Shown here: piece after piece, positions 46,282-53,827 of the stretch
How the letters are laid out: each line of letters starts with the position of its first letter
Position numbering within the stretch: position 1 is the first letter of the stretch
NCBI GenBank assembly: GCA_947632435.1
Contig: CANRPC010000005.1
Coordinates: forward strand, 26,957 to 90,956
Length of the DNA: 64,000 nt
DNA from: an uncultured Bacilli bacterium
GTDB taxonomy: Bacteria > Bacillota_I > Bacilli_A > RFN20 > CAG-449
Direction of reading: 5' to 3'
Translations under genes and position numbers: made by a program
The notes under the pieces: generated by a model
What the model was told of the DNA's origin: nothing
The model's input: only the letters and a program-made list of their open reading frames with translations
Database searches by the model: none

Positions 46282-46722
46282 AGATGCGTTTTACAAGTTG
46301 TTAAAGAAGCAAGTGTTTCAATTGAAGGCGAGATTAAATCGCAAATAAAAAGAGGATATCTTTTGTTTTTAGGTTATGAAAAAAATGATGATTTTCAAAT
46401 AATAAAAAAAATGATAGATAAAATTGTTTCGCTTCGATTGTTTAAAGATGCTTTAGGAAAAACAAATTTAGGATTAAAAGATATTGATGGAGAAATTTTA
46501 GCTGTTTCTCAATTTACTTTGTATGCTGATGTAAAAAAAGGACGTAGACCTTCTTTTACTAATGCTCTTAGTGGCTCTTTTTCTAAAGATTTATATGATG
46601 AAACAATCTCATATTTATCTTCAATAATACCATGCAAACAAGGTGTTTTTGGTGCAGATATGGAAATATCTTTAATTAATGATGGTCCATTCACATTAAT
46701 GATCGATAGCGGGGATTTATAA
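46279..46722 (+). CDS. dtd: D-aminoacyl-tRNA deacylase
   Basis: A 147-residue DTD protein. It starts MRCVLQVVKEASVSIEG and has LAVSQFTLYADVKKGRRPSF (S-Q-F-T catalytic pocket), FGADMEISLINDGPFTLMID (the N-D-G-P-x-T box with the cross-subunit Gly-Pro region). It removes D-amino acids and glycine mischarged on tRNA. It appears to be transcribed from a leaderless promoter. mnmA starts 1 base after its stop. Confidence 0.95.
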   Translation: MRCVLQVVKEASVSIEGEIKSQIKRGYLLFLGYEKNDDFQIIKKMIDKIVSLRLFKDALGKTNLGLKDIDGEILAVSQFTLYADVKKGRRPSFTNALSGSFSKDLYDETISYLSSIIPCKQGVFGADMEISLINDGPFTLMIDSGDL

Positions 46723-46723
46723 A

Positions 46724-47860
46724 ATGAAAAAGGTATTACTAGGTTTATCTGGTGGAGTTGATTCTGCAATTAGTTGCTATCTTTTAAAAAAAGAAGGATA
46801 TGAATTAGCTGCAGGATTTATGAGAAATTGGGATTCATTAAGTAATAATGATTATTTAGGAAATCCTACAATTAATGACAATATGTGTCCTCAAGAAAAA
46901 GATTATCTAGATGCTAAGGCGGTCGCAGATAAATTAGATGTCCCTTTATTTAGAATTGATTTTGTTAAAGAATATTGGGATTATGTTTTTTCATATTTTT
47001 TAGATGAATATAAAAAAGGTAGAACACCTAATCCTGATATTTTTTGTAATAAATATATTAAATTTGATACATTTAGAAAATTTGCTCATGAAAAAGGTTA
47101 TGAATTAATAGCAATGGGACATTATGCTAAAAAAGTTATTGATGATAAAGGTGTTCATCTATATAAAGCTAAAGATCAAAATAAAGATCAAACATATTTT
47201 TTAAGCCAAATTACAAAAGAACAATTAAATGAAGCCTTATTCCCTTTAGGTGATATAACTAAAGATGAAGTTAGAAAAATTGCTCATGAACTCAATCTTG
47301 AAAGTGTTATGAACAAAAAAGATTCTACTGGTATATGTTTTATAGGTGAAAGAAATTTTAAAGAATTTTTGAATAATTATTTACCTAGTAAAGAAGGAAA
47401 TATAGTTGATATAGCTACTTCAAAAATAATTGGTCGTCATGAAGGAGTATTATATTATACTTTAGGTCAAAGAAAAGGCTTAGGAATTGGAGGTATAAAA
47501 GGCTATAAAACAGGCAGTTGGTTTGTGGTTGCTAAAGATATAAAAAATAATATTTTATATGTTTCTCAAGGAGAAGAAAATGCATATTTACTTTCTGATA
47601 AAGCCTTAATAAAAAATGTCAATCTTTTAGAAGATATAGCTACTTTTCCTCAAATTATTGGAGTTAAATTTCGTTATAGACAAAAAGATCACCCTTGTCA
47701 TTTTCACTTTTTAGATAATGGCGATGTAGAATTATTTTACGAACCTTTTAAAGCTGTAACACCTGGTCAAGCTGCAGTTTTTTATGATGGAGATAGAATG
47801 CTTGGAGGAGGTATTATTGAAAAAATCTTCTTCCAAGGAAAAGAAAAGAAAGTATTTTAA
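46724..47860 (+). CDS. mnmA: tRNA-specific 2-thiouridylase
   Basis: 378 residues. PP-loop LLGLSGGVDSA for ATP at the N-terminus; Cys108 (NPDIFCNKYIKFD) and Cys205 (STGICFIGERNF) are the expected catalytic pair; a C-terminal beta-barrel follows. It thiolates U34 of tRNA-Lys, -Glu and -Gln. Its position between dtd and a NUDIX gene, with 1-base gaps, indicates co-transcription. Confidence 0.97.
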   Translation: MKKVLLGLSGGVDSAISCYLLKKEGYELAAGFMRNWDSLSNNDYLGNPTINDNMCPQEKDYLDAKAVADKLDVPLFRIDFVKEYWDYVFSYFLDEYKKGRTPNPDIFCNKYIKFDTFRKFAHEKGYELIAMGHYAKKVIDDKGVHLYKAKDQNKDQTYFLSQITKEQLNEALFPLGDITKDEVRKIAHELNLESVMNKKDSTGICFIGERNFKEFLNNYLPSKEGNIVDIATSKIIGRHEGVLYYTLGQRKGLGIGGIKGYKTGSWFVVAKDIKNNILYVSQGEENAYLLSDKALIKNVNLLEDIATFPQIIGVKFRYRQKDHPCHFHFLDNGDVELFYEPFKAVTPGQAAVFYDGDRMLGGGIIEKIFFQGKEKKVF

Positions 47861-47861
47861 T

Positions 47862-48365
47862 ATGTTACATTTTCAAGATAATATATATCCATTTAAAGAA
47901 ATTAAAGAAATCAGAAATGTTGTAAGAGCCATATTGCTAGATGAAAATAACAAAATAATTTTGTTAGATATGCTCCGTAATGATGCATTTGGTTATAGCA
48001 AATATGTGGAAACTCCAGGTGGTGGCGTTCAAGAAAATGAAAATTTAATTGATGCTTTAAAAAGAGAAATTAAAGAAGAACTAGGTCTTCAAATTAAAGT
48101 TATTCAAAAAATAGAAGTTGTCGGAGACTATTATAATTTAATTTATCGAAAAAATATTAATCATTATTTTTTAGCTCAAGTTATTTCTCATTCAACTAAA
48201 AATTTAGAAGAGTATGAAAAAATAATGATTCAAGATGAATTGCATTTAAATATTGATGATGCAATAAAGAAGATGGAAGCTAATATTGGTGGAGTTGGTG
48301 AACTGGTGAAACAAAGGGAACTTCCTATTTTGTTTTTAGTAAAAAATATGATTAAGGATATTTGA
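47862..48365 (+). CDS. NUDIX hydrolase
   Basis: 167 residues with a full Nudix box, GGGVQENENLIDALKREIKEELGL region (positions ~58-81: G-x5-E-x7-R-E-x2-E-E-x-G). It starts at ATG 47862, one base after the mnmA stop, with only a weak RBS; longer frames running back into mnmA are rejected. It hydrolyses a nucleoside-diphosphate-linked compound; the substrate cannot be told. rimO follows 4 bases later. Confidence 0.88.
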   Translation: MLHFQDNIYPFKEIKEIRNVVRAILLDENNKIILLDMLRNDAFGYSKYVETPGGGVQENENLIDALKREIKEELGLQIKVIQKIEVVGDYYNLIYRKNINHYFLAQVISHSTKNLEEYEKIMIQDELHLNIDDAIKKMEANIGGVGELVKQRELPILFLVKNMIKDI

Positions 48366-48369
48366 ATAT

Positions 48370-49656
48370 ATGAAATTTGGTATTATTTCTTTAGGTTGTA
48401 GTAAAAATCGAGTTGATAGCGAAGAAATTATCGCATTGATGTTAAAAAACAATTATACTTTATGCGATAATCCTGCATTATGTGATGTTATTATCTTAAA
48501 TACATGTGGTTTTATTGATGATTCGAAAAAAGAATCTATTGATACAATTTTTGAAATGCTTGATTACCATAAAATTCTTGTGGTAATTGGATGTCTTGTG
48601 GAACGTTATAAAAAACAATTAATGAAACAAATCCCTGAAGTTGATTTATTTATTTCGATTAAAGAATATCCACATTTTGTAGAAATGATTAATCAAGTAG
48701 TGGATAAAAAATTAAAGGGAGAAATTATAAGAGGACAAAGATATTTATCAACACCAAATTACACTGCGTTTTTAAAAATTTCTGAAGGATGTAATAATTG
48801 TTGTACCTATTGCGCTATACCTTTAATTAGAGGCAGTTTTCATTCTTTTTCATTCCAAGATTTAATTTTAGAAGCTAAAGATATTGCAAAAAAAGGTGTC
48901 AAAGAATTAGTGGTTATATCGCAAGATACATCACGTTATGGTAGTGATTTAAAAGAGCAAAAAACAATCGTTGATCTTTTAAAAGAATTATTAAAAATTA
49001 AAGAATTTATTTATATAAGATTATTATATTTATATCCTGATGAGATAAGTGATGAGCTCATTTTATTAATGGCAAAAGAAAAGCGTTTAACACCATATTT
49101 TGATATTCCAATTCAACATTCTTCTTCAAGAATTCTTTCTTTGATGCATAGAAGAGGCGATGAAGTCTTTTTGAGAAATTTATTTAAGAAAATTCGCACA
49201 TTAGTTCCCAATGCGATTTTAAGAACAACTTTAATTGTTGGTTTTCCTTCAGAAACAGAAGAAGATTTTCAACAATTAGTATCTTTTATTAAAGAAATTG
49301 AATTTGATCATTTAGGAGTATTTACTTATTCTAAAGAAGATAAAACCAAAAGTTATGAATTAAAAGATGATGTAAGTAAAACTACAAAAGAGCAGAGAAA
49401 AAAGATTTTAATGGAAGTACAACAAAAAATTTCTTATAAAAGAAATAAAATGCATATTAACGAAATATCAGAAGGATTAATTGTTGGATATTCTAAAGAT
49501 AAGAAAGCATATAAAATTAGAAATTACTGGAATGCACCTGATGAAATTGATGGTGAGATTTATTTATACGCGGATAAAGAATTTAATGAAGGTGATTTTG
49601 TAAAATTTAAAATCATTGATGCTGATGTTTATGATTTGTTTGCTACTTTAATATGA
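48370..49656 (+). CDS. rimO: ribosomal protein S12 methylthiotransferase
   Basis: 428-residue radical-SAM methylthiotransferase. The N-terminal cluster Cys are C10 (LGCSKNRVDSE), C46 (NTCGFIDDSKKESIDTI) and C75; the radical-SAM cluster is C141-x3-C145-x2-C148 (SEGCNNCCTYCAIP). LGCSKNRVDSE and NTCGFIDD identify RimO over MiaB; RGSFHS also fits. A C-terminal TRAM domain is present. It methylthiolates an Asp of S12. It ends the dtd-mnmA-NUDIX-rimO operon. Confidence 0.93.
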   Translation: MKFGIISLGCSKNRVDSEEIIALMLKNNYTLCDNPALCDVIILNTCGFIDDSKKESIDTIFEMLDYHKILVVIGCLVERYKKQLMKQIPEVDLFISIKEYPHFVEMINQVVDKKLKGEIIRGQRYLSTPNYTAFLKISEGCNNCCTYCAIPLIRGSFHSFSFQDLILEAKDIAKKGVKELVVISQDTSRYGSDLKEQKTIVDLLKELLKIKEFIYIRLLYLYPDEISDELILLMAKEKRLTPYFDIPIQHSSSRILSLMHRRGDEVFLRNLFKKIRTLVPNAILRTTLIVGFPSETEEDFQQLVSFIKEIEFDHLGVFTYSKEDKTKSYELKDDVSKTTKEQRKKILMEVQQKISYKRNKMHINEISEGLIVGYSKDKKAYKIRNYWNAPDEIDGEIYLYADKEFNEGDFVKFKIIDADVYDLFATLI

Positions 49657-49704
49657 GAAAAAAATTCTAAAATGCATATAGTAAGTTAGAGGAGTATGCA
49701 TTTT

Positions 49705-50238
49705 ATGAAGCATAAAAAGACCAAACTTGCTTTATTAAGAATACAAGAAAAATTAAAAAATACGGATCAAGAACTTGCTGAAGAATATGTATCATGGTTA
49801 GAAAGAAAAACAGATTTTTTTCTTGAATCAATTGAAAAACAAGGATATCAAACTCAACCAGATGATTTATCAGTTGGTGATATTGTTTGGGTTGAATTTG
49901 GTATTAATGTAGGTACTGAATTATCAGATTATAAAACAAAAGGTCATTATGCTGTTGTTATTGCTTTAGATTTAGGAAATGTCATTGTTATACCTCTTTC
50001 CAGCAGAGATTCACATAGTGCTTTAACTTTTGATTTAGGAGTAATAGAGGGACTAAATAAATTTGATCAGCATTCGTATTTAAAAATTGATGCGATTAGA
50101 AGTGTATCAAAAAGACGAATTGGAAGAATGCAAGGCAAAGTAAGTGGAAAGTTATCGCTTAATGAAAATCTTTTTATGAAAGTAAAAAAAGCTCTTGCGC
50201 TTGCATTTTCACTTGAAGATATTAATTTAAGTAAATAG
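49705..50238 (+). CDS. orphan PemK/MazF-like protein
   Basis: 177 residues. The C-terminal ~115 residues look like the PemK/MazF barrel: SVGDIVWVEFGIN, KGHYAVVIALDLGNVIVIPLSSRD, then HSYLKIDAIRSVSKRRIGRMQGKVS, including the usual Arg-rich strand. The first ~50 residues form a charged helical extension. No antitoxin-sized gene adjoins it. It may be an unpaired RNA-binding or RNase homologue, or the N-terminus may play the antitoxin part; both are guesses. Start 49705 has GGAG 10 bases upstream; ATG 49696 is too close to it. Confidence 0.7.
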   Translation: MKHKKTKLALLRIQEKLKNTDQELAEEYVSWLERKTDFFLESIEKQGYQTQPDDLSVGDIVWVEFGINVGTELSDYKTKGHYAVVIALDLGNVIVIPLSSRDSHSALTFDLGVIEGLNKFDQHSYLKIDAIRSVSKRRIGRMQGKVSGKLSLNENLFMKVKKALALAFSLEDINLSK

Positions 50239-50280
50239 TGTTGACTATAACAAAAAAAATCATTATTATAATTTTGTTAT

Positions 50281-50354
50281 GCCTCCTTAGTTAATCGGTA
50301 TAACGGATCCATGGTAAGGATCTATGGCTAGTTCGACTCTGGCAGGAGGCACCA
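50281..50354 (+). tRNA. tRNA-Thr (anticodon GGT)
   Basis: 74 nt with encoded CCA. Acceptor GCCTCCT pairs with AGGAGGC; anticodon stem GATCC/GGATC encloses ATGGTAA, anticodon GGT. T-arm GCTAG/CTGGC with loop TTCGACT. It borders the gene-free region that follows. Confidence 0.96.
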
Positions 50355-50396
50355 TTTGTTTTAAATGCCTTGATATTATTGACTTTTCAAAAAAAT

Positions 50397-50430
50397 GTAA
50401 GGGAAAAGTAAGGGAATTTGCTAGGGATTT
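50397..50430 (+). repeat. three tandem copies of a GTAAGGGAWWW motif
   Basis: GTAAGGGAAAA, GTAAGGGAATTT and GCTAGGGATTT follow each other 43 bases after tRNA-Thr. Short direct repeats beside a tRNA 3' end resemble arm-type integrase sites, but no integrase or second tRNA end is present. Confidence 0.5.
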
Positions 50431-50442
50431 TATTTTAAATAT

Positions 50443-50486
50443 AAAAAAGAGACATAGAAATTTATATCTTAAGTGCCTCTTTTTTT
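50443..50486 (+). terminator. intrinsic terminator downstream of tRNA-Thr
   Basis: AAAAAAGAG (50443-50451) pairs with CTCTTTTTT (50477-50485), with an extra CA/TG pair after one mismatch and a 19-base loop. It probably ends the tRNA-Thr transcript, about 90 bases after the tRNA. Confidence 0.75.
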
Positions 50487-50589
50487 GTATACTATTTTTT
50501 ACTTTTTGTCTAAAAAACTTTATCCATTATTCCTATTGTTTCACTTAGGAAAATATGAGAATAAGTATCAAGTCTTTCTTTATATAAAT

Positions 50590-50685
50590 TAAAAAGGGAG
50601 AGAATTTTCTCCCAACCTCTCATGGTGGTAACCACCCTTACCAAGTCTTACGTCCGAAACGCCATCTGGGGCATTTTCTCTCCTA
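50590..50685 (-). ncRNA. structured small RNA candidate, copy 1
   Basis: About 95 nt on the minus strand. The closing stem pairs GGAGAGAA (50676-50683) with TTCTCTCC (50597-50604), followed by C and five T. Inside are GCCC, CGTTTCGGACGTA, GGTAAGG, a hairpin GGTGG-TTA-CCACC, ATGA and GTTGG, all shared with copy 2 except the hairpin sequence. GGGAGA/TCTCCC at the 3' end gives an alternative terminator hairpin that would compete with the closing stem. I do not recognise the family. Confidence 0.65.
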
Positions 50686-50691
50686 AATAAT

Positions 50692-50723
50692 AGTATATCA
50701 CTAAACAATGAGAAAAAGACAAC
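50692..50723 (-). promoter_or_regulatory. promoter of RNA candidate copy 1
   Basis: On the minus strand TTGTCT, 19 bases, TATACT (50692-50697) with TGA before it as an extended -10. About 45 bases of this upstream region are similar to that of copy 2. Confidence 0.6.
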
Positions 50724-50798
50724 AAATATAAAAAATCTCCAATAGAATACGACTTTGCTATGCCATATCAATCTCTTTTATAAATTTTTTTAAAGCCT

Positions 50799-50827
50799 TT
50801 GCAATTTAGGGGCTCATTGATTATAAT
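50799..50827 (+). promoter_or_regulatory. sigma-A promoter of a tiny RNA
   Basis: TTGCAA (50799-50804), 17 bases, TATAAT (50822-50827): one of the best promoters in the window, and no gene follows it. Confidence 0.8.
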
Positions 50828-50833
50828 TAATAT

Positions 50834-50879
50834 GAAGCTTTTAGATAGATACGATTATTTATCGTTTCTATCTTTTTTT
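50834..50879 (+). ncRNA. tiny terminator-like RNA candidate
   Basis: The promoter at 50799 would start RNA near 50834. A long hairpin follows at once: AGATAGA (50843-50849) with TCTATCT (50867-50873) and ACGAT (50851-50855) with ATCGT (50861-50865), loop TATTT, then seven T. The product would be about 45 nt. No peptide frame is apparent. Function unknown. Confidence 0.55.
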
Positions 50880-51140
50880 ATTTCTTTAATAATATTAAGA
50901 ATTAATTTTAAGATTATAATTATCAGAAATTATACCATAATCTAATTTAATCATTTCTCTAGTGCTAGGCTTTTTTATATTGACAACATTATGATTTGAT
51001 TAGTTATATTTTTTAAAACACTTTTTATAAAATAAATTTTCTAAGATAATAATTAACTTTATAAGACTAAATCTTTATATTTAAGCATAAATTATCATTT
51101 AATTTTTGTAATTTTCTTATTATTTTTTAAAAGCACAAAT

Positions 51141-51237
51141 TAAAAAAGAATTTGACTATCCACCAACGGTTCATAATGATGCATCATCCTTACCACCTTC
51201 TACGTCCGAAACGGAAGTCAGGGCTTCGTCAAATTTT
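51141..51237 (-). ncRNA. structured small RNA candidate, copy 2
   Basis: About 97 nt on the minus strand, related to copy 1. The closing stem pairs AATTTGAC with GTCAAATT (51228-51235 and 51149-51156), followed by C and six T. The bases differ from copy 1 but pairing is kept. The core CGTTTCGGACGTA (51201-51213), GGTAAGG, ATGA and GTTGG are the same; the inner hairpin is GATGA-TGCA-TCATT. CTTC/GAAG flanks the TTCGG loop. Confidence 0.65.
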
Positions 51238-51243
51238 AATAAT

Positions 51244-51274
51244 GTTATATCATAAAACAATGAAGAAAATGCAA
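51244..51274 (-). promoter_or_regulatory. promoter of RNA candidate copy 2
   Basis: On the minus strand TTGCAT, 19 bases, TATAAC (51244-51249) with an extended TGA, matching the layout of copy 1. Confidence 0.58.
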
Positions 51275-51706
51275 CAAATATAATAAAAAATTTTTAGCTG
51301 TTATGTTTTTTATTTAAAAATTAATTAATAAAAGTATACATTTATTATGTTAATAGATTATTTTAAGCTGTTAAATAAGAATAAAAATAAGAAAATGCAT
51401 ATTGGTAAATGAATTAATAAATAGATGAAACTTTAAACAATGAATTTATAATATTAAAGTAACTTATTTAGATAAACCATTAGCAAATCTTTAAAAGTGT
51501 ACTGAAATAAATTCAAAAATTATCAAGAAAGCATTCAAAATATGAATAAATAATGTAATAAAATTACAATAAAAGGTTTAAATGAAATAATTAAAAACTT
51601 AATTAATTTGATATAAAATCGTATAAAAACGTTATCAATAAATTAAATGATAAAAGAAATTAATAATTAAAATTATTAATTAAATAAAAAAAATAATGTT
51701 TATTTC

Positions 51707-51734
51707 TTGAAAAATATGCTTGATTTTTTATAAT
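51707..51734 (+). promoter_or_regulatory. sigma-A promoter of the yfcE-like gene
   Basis: TTGAAA (51707-51712), 16 bases, TATAAT (51729-51734), then AGGTGG (51741-51746) and ATG 51754. Confidence 0.8.
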
Positions 51735-51753
51735 TATTTTAGGTGGAACATTT

Positions 51754-52308
51754 ATGAAATTTTTAATTCTTTCAGATATTCATGGTTCGAGTTATTATTT
51801 TCATAAAGTATTAGAATTTTATAAATTATTTAAATGTGATAAAATGCTTATTTTAGGTGATTTATTATATCACGGACCTAGAAATAATTTGCCGTATGGT
51901 CATGATGTAAAACAGCTTGTTGAATTGTTAAATTCTTTTAAAGATAATATTATTTGTGTCAAAGGTAATTGTGATGCAGAAGTTGATGAAATGGTGTTAG
52001 ATTTTCCTCTTTATAAAGAATTCAAATTGCATGATAATAATCGTGATATTTATTTACTACATGGACATAAATTAAATTTTGAAGAATTACTTCCTTTCAA
52101 AAAAAATTCTTTAGTGTTATTTGGACATACACATATTCATGATTTTTTTATTTCAAAAGGAGTTTATTATTTTAATCCAGGATCACTTTCTTTACCAAAA
52201 AATAAACAAAAAAATTCTTTTGCAATTTTAGATGATGATGTAATTTTTTTATATGATATTGAAGGAAATATTATTGAAAAATATAATTTATTAGAGGTTA
52301 ATATTTGA
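51754..52308 (+). CDS. yfcE: YfcE/MJ0936-family metallophosphoesterase
   Basis: 184 residues. The dinuclear metal site is complete: SDIHG (Asp8, His10), GDLLYHG (Asp36), GNCD, LLHGH and FGHTHIHDF. This small calcineurin-like family includes E. coli YfcE, a phosphodiesterase on model substrates with no firm natural substrate. It begins a run of five genes that ends with a NUDIX hydrolase. The next gene starts within its stop (TGATG). Confidence 0.9.
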   Translation: MKFLILSDIHGSSYYFHKVLEFYKLFKCDKMLILGDLLYHGPRNNLPYGHDVKQLVELLNSFKDNIICVKGNCDAEVDEMVLDFPLYKEFKLHDNNRDIYLLHGHKLNFEELLPFKKNSLVLFGHTHIHDFFISKGVYYFNPGSLSLPKNKQKNSFAILDDDVIFLYDIEGNIIEKYNLLEVNI

Positions 52309-52607
52309 TGTGGAATACGAAAAAAAATTTAAGAGCTAATGTTGTTTCAGAAATTGAATATAATGATTTTGCTTCTTTAAAAATTGAAAAAAAAGTAAAA
52401 AACAATATTACTATCTATACTTTATTTATTAACATTTATGATGTTTTAGAGGAAGAACTTGATTTTTATAAATTAGAGGATATTTCAGAAATTTTAGTTT
52501 ATATAAAAAATAGTATAGAAAAATTAGATAGGGAAATTGATGATTTATCTGATGAAGAGTATTTAGCTTGGATTAATGAATTTAAACAAAAAATCAATGA
52601 GTACTAA
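52308..52607 (+). CDS. small protein of unknown function
   Basis: 99 residues starting at ATG 52308, which shares one base with the preceding stop. It has a predicted beta-rich first half (ITIYTLFINIYDV) and a helical, acidic second half (EILVYIKNSIEKLDREIDDLSDEEYLAWI). No signal peptide, membrane helix or family that I recognise. Its coupling to the yfcE-like gene supports it as real. Confidence 0.65.
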   Translation: MWNTKKNLRANVVSEIEYNDFASLKIEKKVKNNITIYTLFINIYDVLEEELDFYKLEDISEILVYIKNSIEKLDREIDDLSDEEYLAWINEFKQKINEY

Positions 52608-52635
52608 TATTTAAAATAGAAAGGGACTTAGTGTT

Positions 52636-53826
52636 ATGAATTTTATCTTTATTTCACCGCATTTTCCAAATACATATTATCGATTTTGCAATGCATTAAA
52701 GAAAAATGGTGTAAATGTATTAGGAATTGGCGATGCACCTTATGATAGTCTTTCTAATGATGTAAAAAATGCTGTAAATGAATATTATTATATAGATGAT
52801 TTAAAAAATTTTAATGCTAAAGTTGAGGCAGTGAGATTTTTTCAATCTAAATATGGAAAAATTGATTTTTTAGAATCAAATAATGAATATTGGCTTTATG
52901 ATGATGCGCTTTTAAGAGAAAAATTTGATATAAATACAGGTCCTAAACTTTCTCAAATTTCTACATTCCGCTTAAAAAGTGAAATGAAAAAAATTTTTCA
53001 AAAAAATAATATTTTAACAGCACGTGGAGAAAAATTAACAACATTTCAAAGAGCTAAAGAGTTTGCTAATGAAATTTCTTATCCAATAATAATTAAACCA
53101 GATGATGGTATGGGCGCTAGTAAAACACACCTTATTCGTGACGAAAAGGAATTAAAAGCGTTCTTTGATACTAAGGATAATGGCTCTTATTTTATGGAAG
53201 AATTCGTGGATGGAGATCTTGTTTCTTATGATGGAATATGCAATTCTAAATCAGAAGTTGTTTATCCTACACATCATGTATTTCTTGATCAAATAATGAA
53301 CATTGTAAATGATGTTAAAGATATGGTTTATTACACTTCACCAATTATTGATAAAAAACTTGATGAAATAGGAAGAAAAGTTATTAAAGCTTTTGAAGCT
53401 AAATCGCGATTTTTTCACTTAGAATTTTTTAAATTAAAAAAAGATAAAATTGGATTAGGAAAAAAAGGTGACTATGTTGCTTTAGAAGTTAATATGCGTG
53501 CTCCAGGTGGTTACACTCCTGATTTAATAAATTTTGCTTATTCTATTGATATTTATCAAATTTGGGCCGATGTTATAACGTTTGATGAAAATCACCAATT
53601 AGATCGATATGAAAAGCAATATGCTTGTTATGTTGGAAGAAGAAATTATGTTAATTATAAAAATTATTTTGAAGGAATAATTAATAAATACAAAGATCAT
53701 ATTGTTTGGCATCAAGGAATGCCAGATATCTTATCAGATGCTATGGGTAATTATTTTATCATGGCAATTTTTAAAGAAAAAAAAGAAATGTTCGAATTTA
53801 TCGAATTTTTGACGGAACGAATGTAA
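52636..53826 (+). CDS. ATP-grasp domain protein
   Basis: The length is 396 residues. An N-terminal Rossmann-like preATP-grasp part (FIFISPHFPNTYYRFCNAL) is followed by the ATP-grasp fold: YPIIIKPDDGMGASKTHLI (ATP-binding Lys and glycine loop), SYFMEEFVDGD, and ALEVNMRAPGGYTPD (Glu/Asn metal ligands). It resembles carbamoyl-phosphate-synthase-like or amino-acid ligases in which a carboxylate is joined to an amine. The substrate is unknown. A ribosome binding site AAAGGGA lies upstream. Confidence 0.83.
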   Translation: MNFIFISPHFPNTYYRFCNALKKNGVNVLGIGDAPYDSLSNDVKNAVNEYYYIDDLKNFNAKVEAVRFFQSKYGKIDFLESNNEYWLYDDALLREKFDINTGPKLSQISTFRLKSEMKKIFQKNNILTARGEKLTTFQRAKEFANEISYPIIIKPDDGMGASKTHLIRDEKELKAFFDTKDNGSYFMEEFVDGDLVSYDGICNSKSEVVYPTHHVFLDQIMNIVNDVKDMVYYTSPIIDKKLDEIGRKVIKAFEAKSRFFHLEFFKLKKDKIGLGKKGDYVALEVNMRAPGGYTPDLINFAYSIDIYQIWADVITFDENHQLDRYEKQYACYVGRRNYVNYKNYFEGIINKYKDHIVWHQGMPDILSDAMGNYFIMAIFKEKKEMFEFIEFLTERM

Positions 53827-53827
53827 A

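Larger units (their letters stand above)
50355..51753. other. gene-free region with small-RNA candidates
   Basis: About 1.4 kb without a supportable protein gene. It holds triple direct repeats (50397-50430), a terminator (50443), two related minus-strand RNA candidates (50590-50685, 51141-51237), a tiny plus-strand RNA candidate (50834-50879) and the promoter of the next gene (51707-51734). Roughly 50881-51140 and 51260-51700 are extremely AT-rich DNA where I see nothing specific; decayed genes are possible. Confidence 0.6.

Noticed and set aside
50324..50548. 74-residue open frame downstream of tRNA-Thr
   Set aside because: It starts inside the tRNA and crosses a terminator hairpin; no ribosome binding site; composition follows the repeats.
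50589..50771. 60-residue open frame on the minus strand
   Set aside because: It covers the structured RNA copy 1 and its promoter; copy 2 does not preserve the frame.
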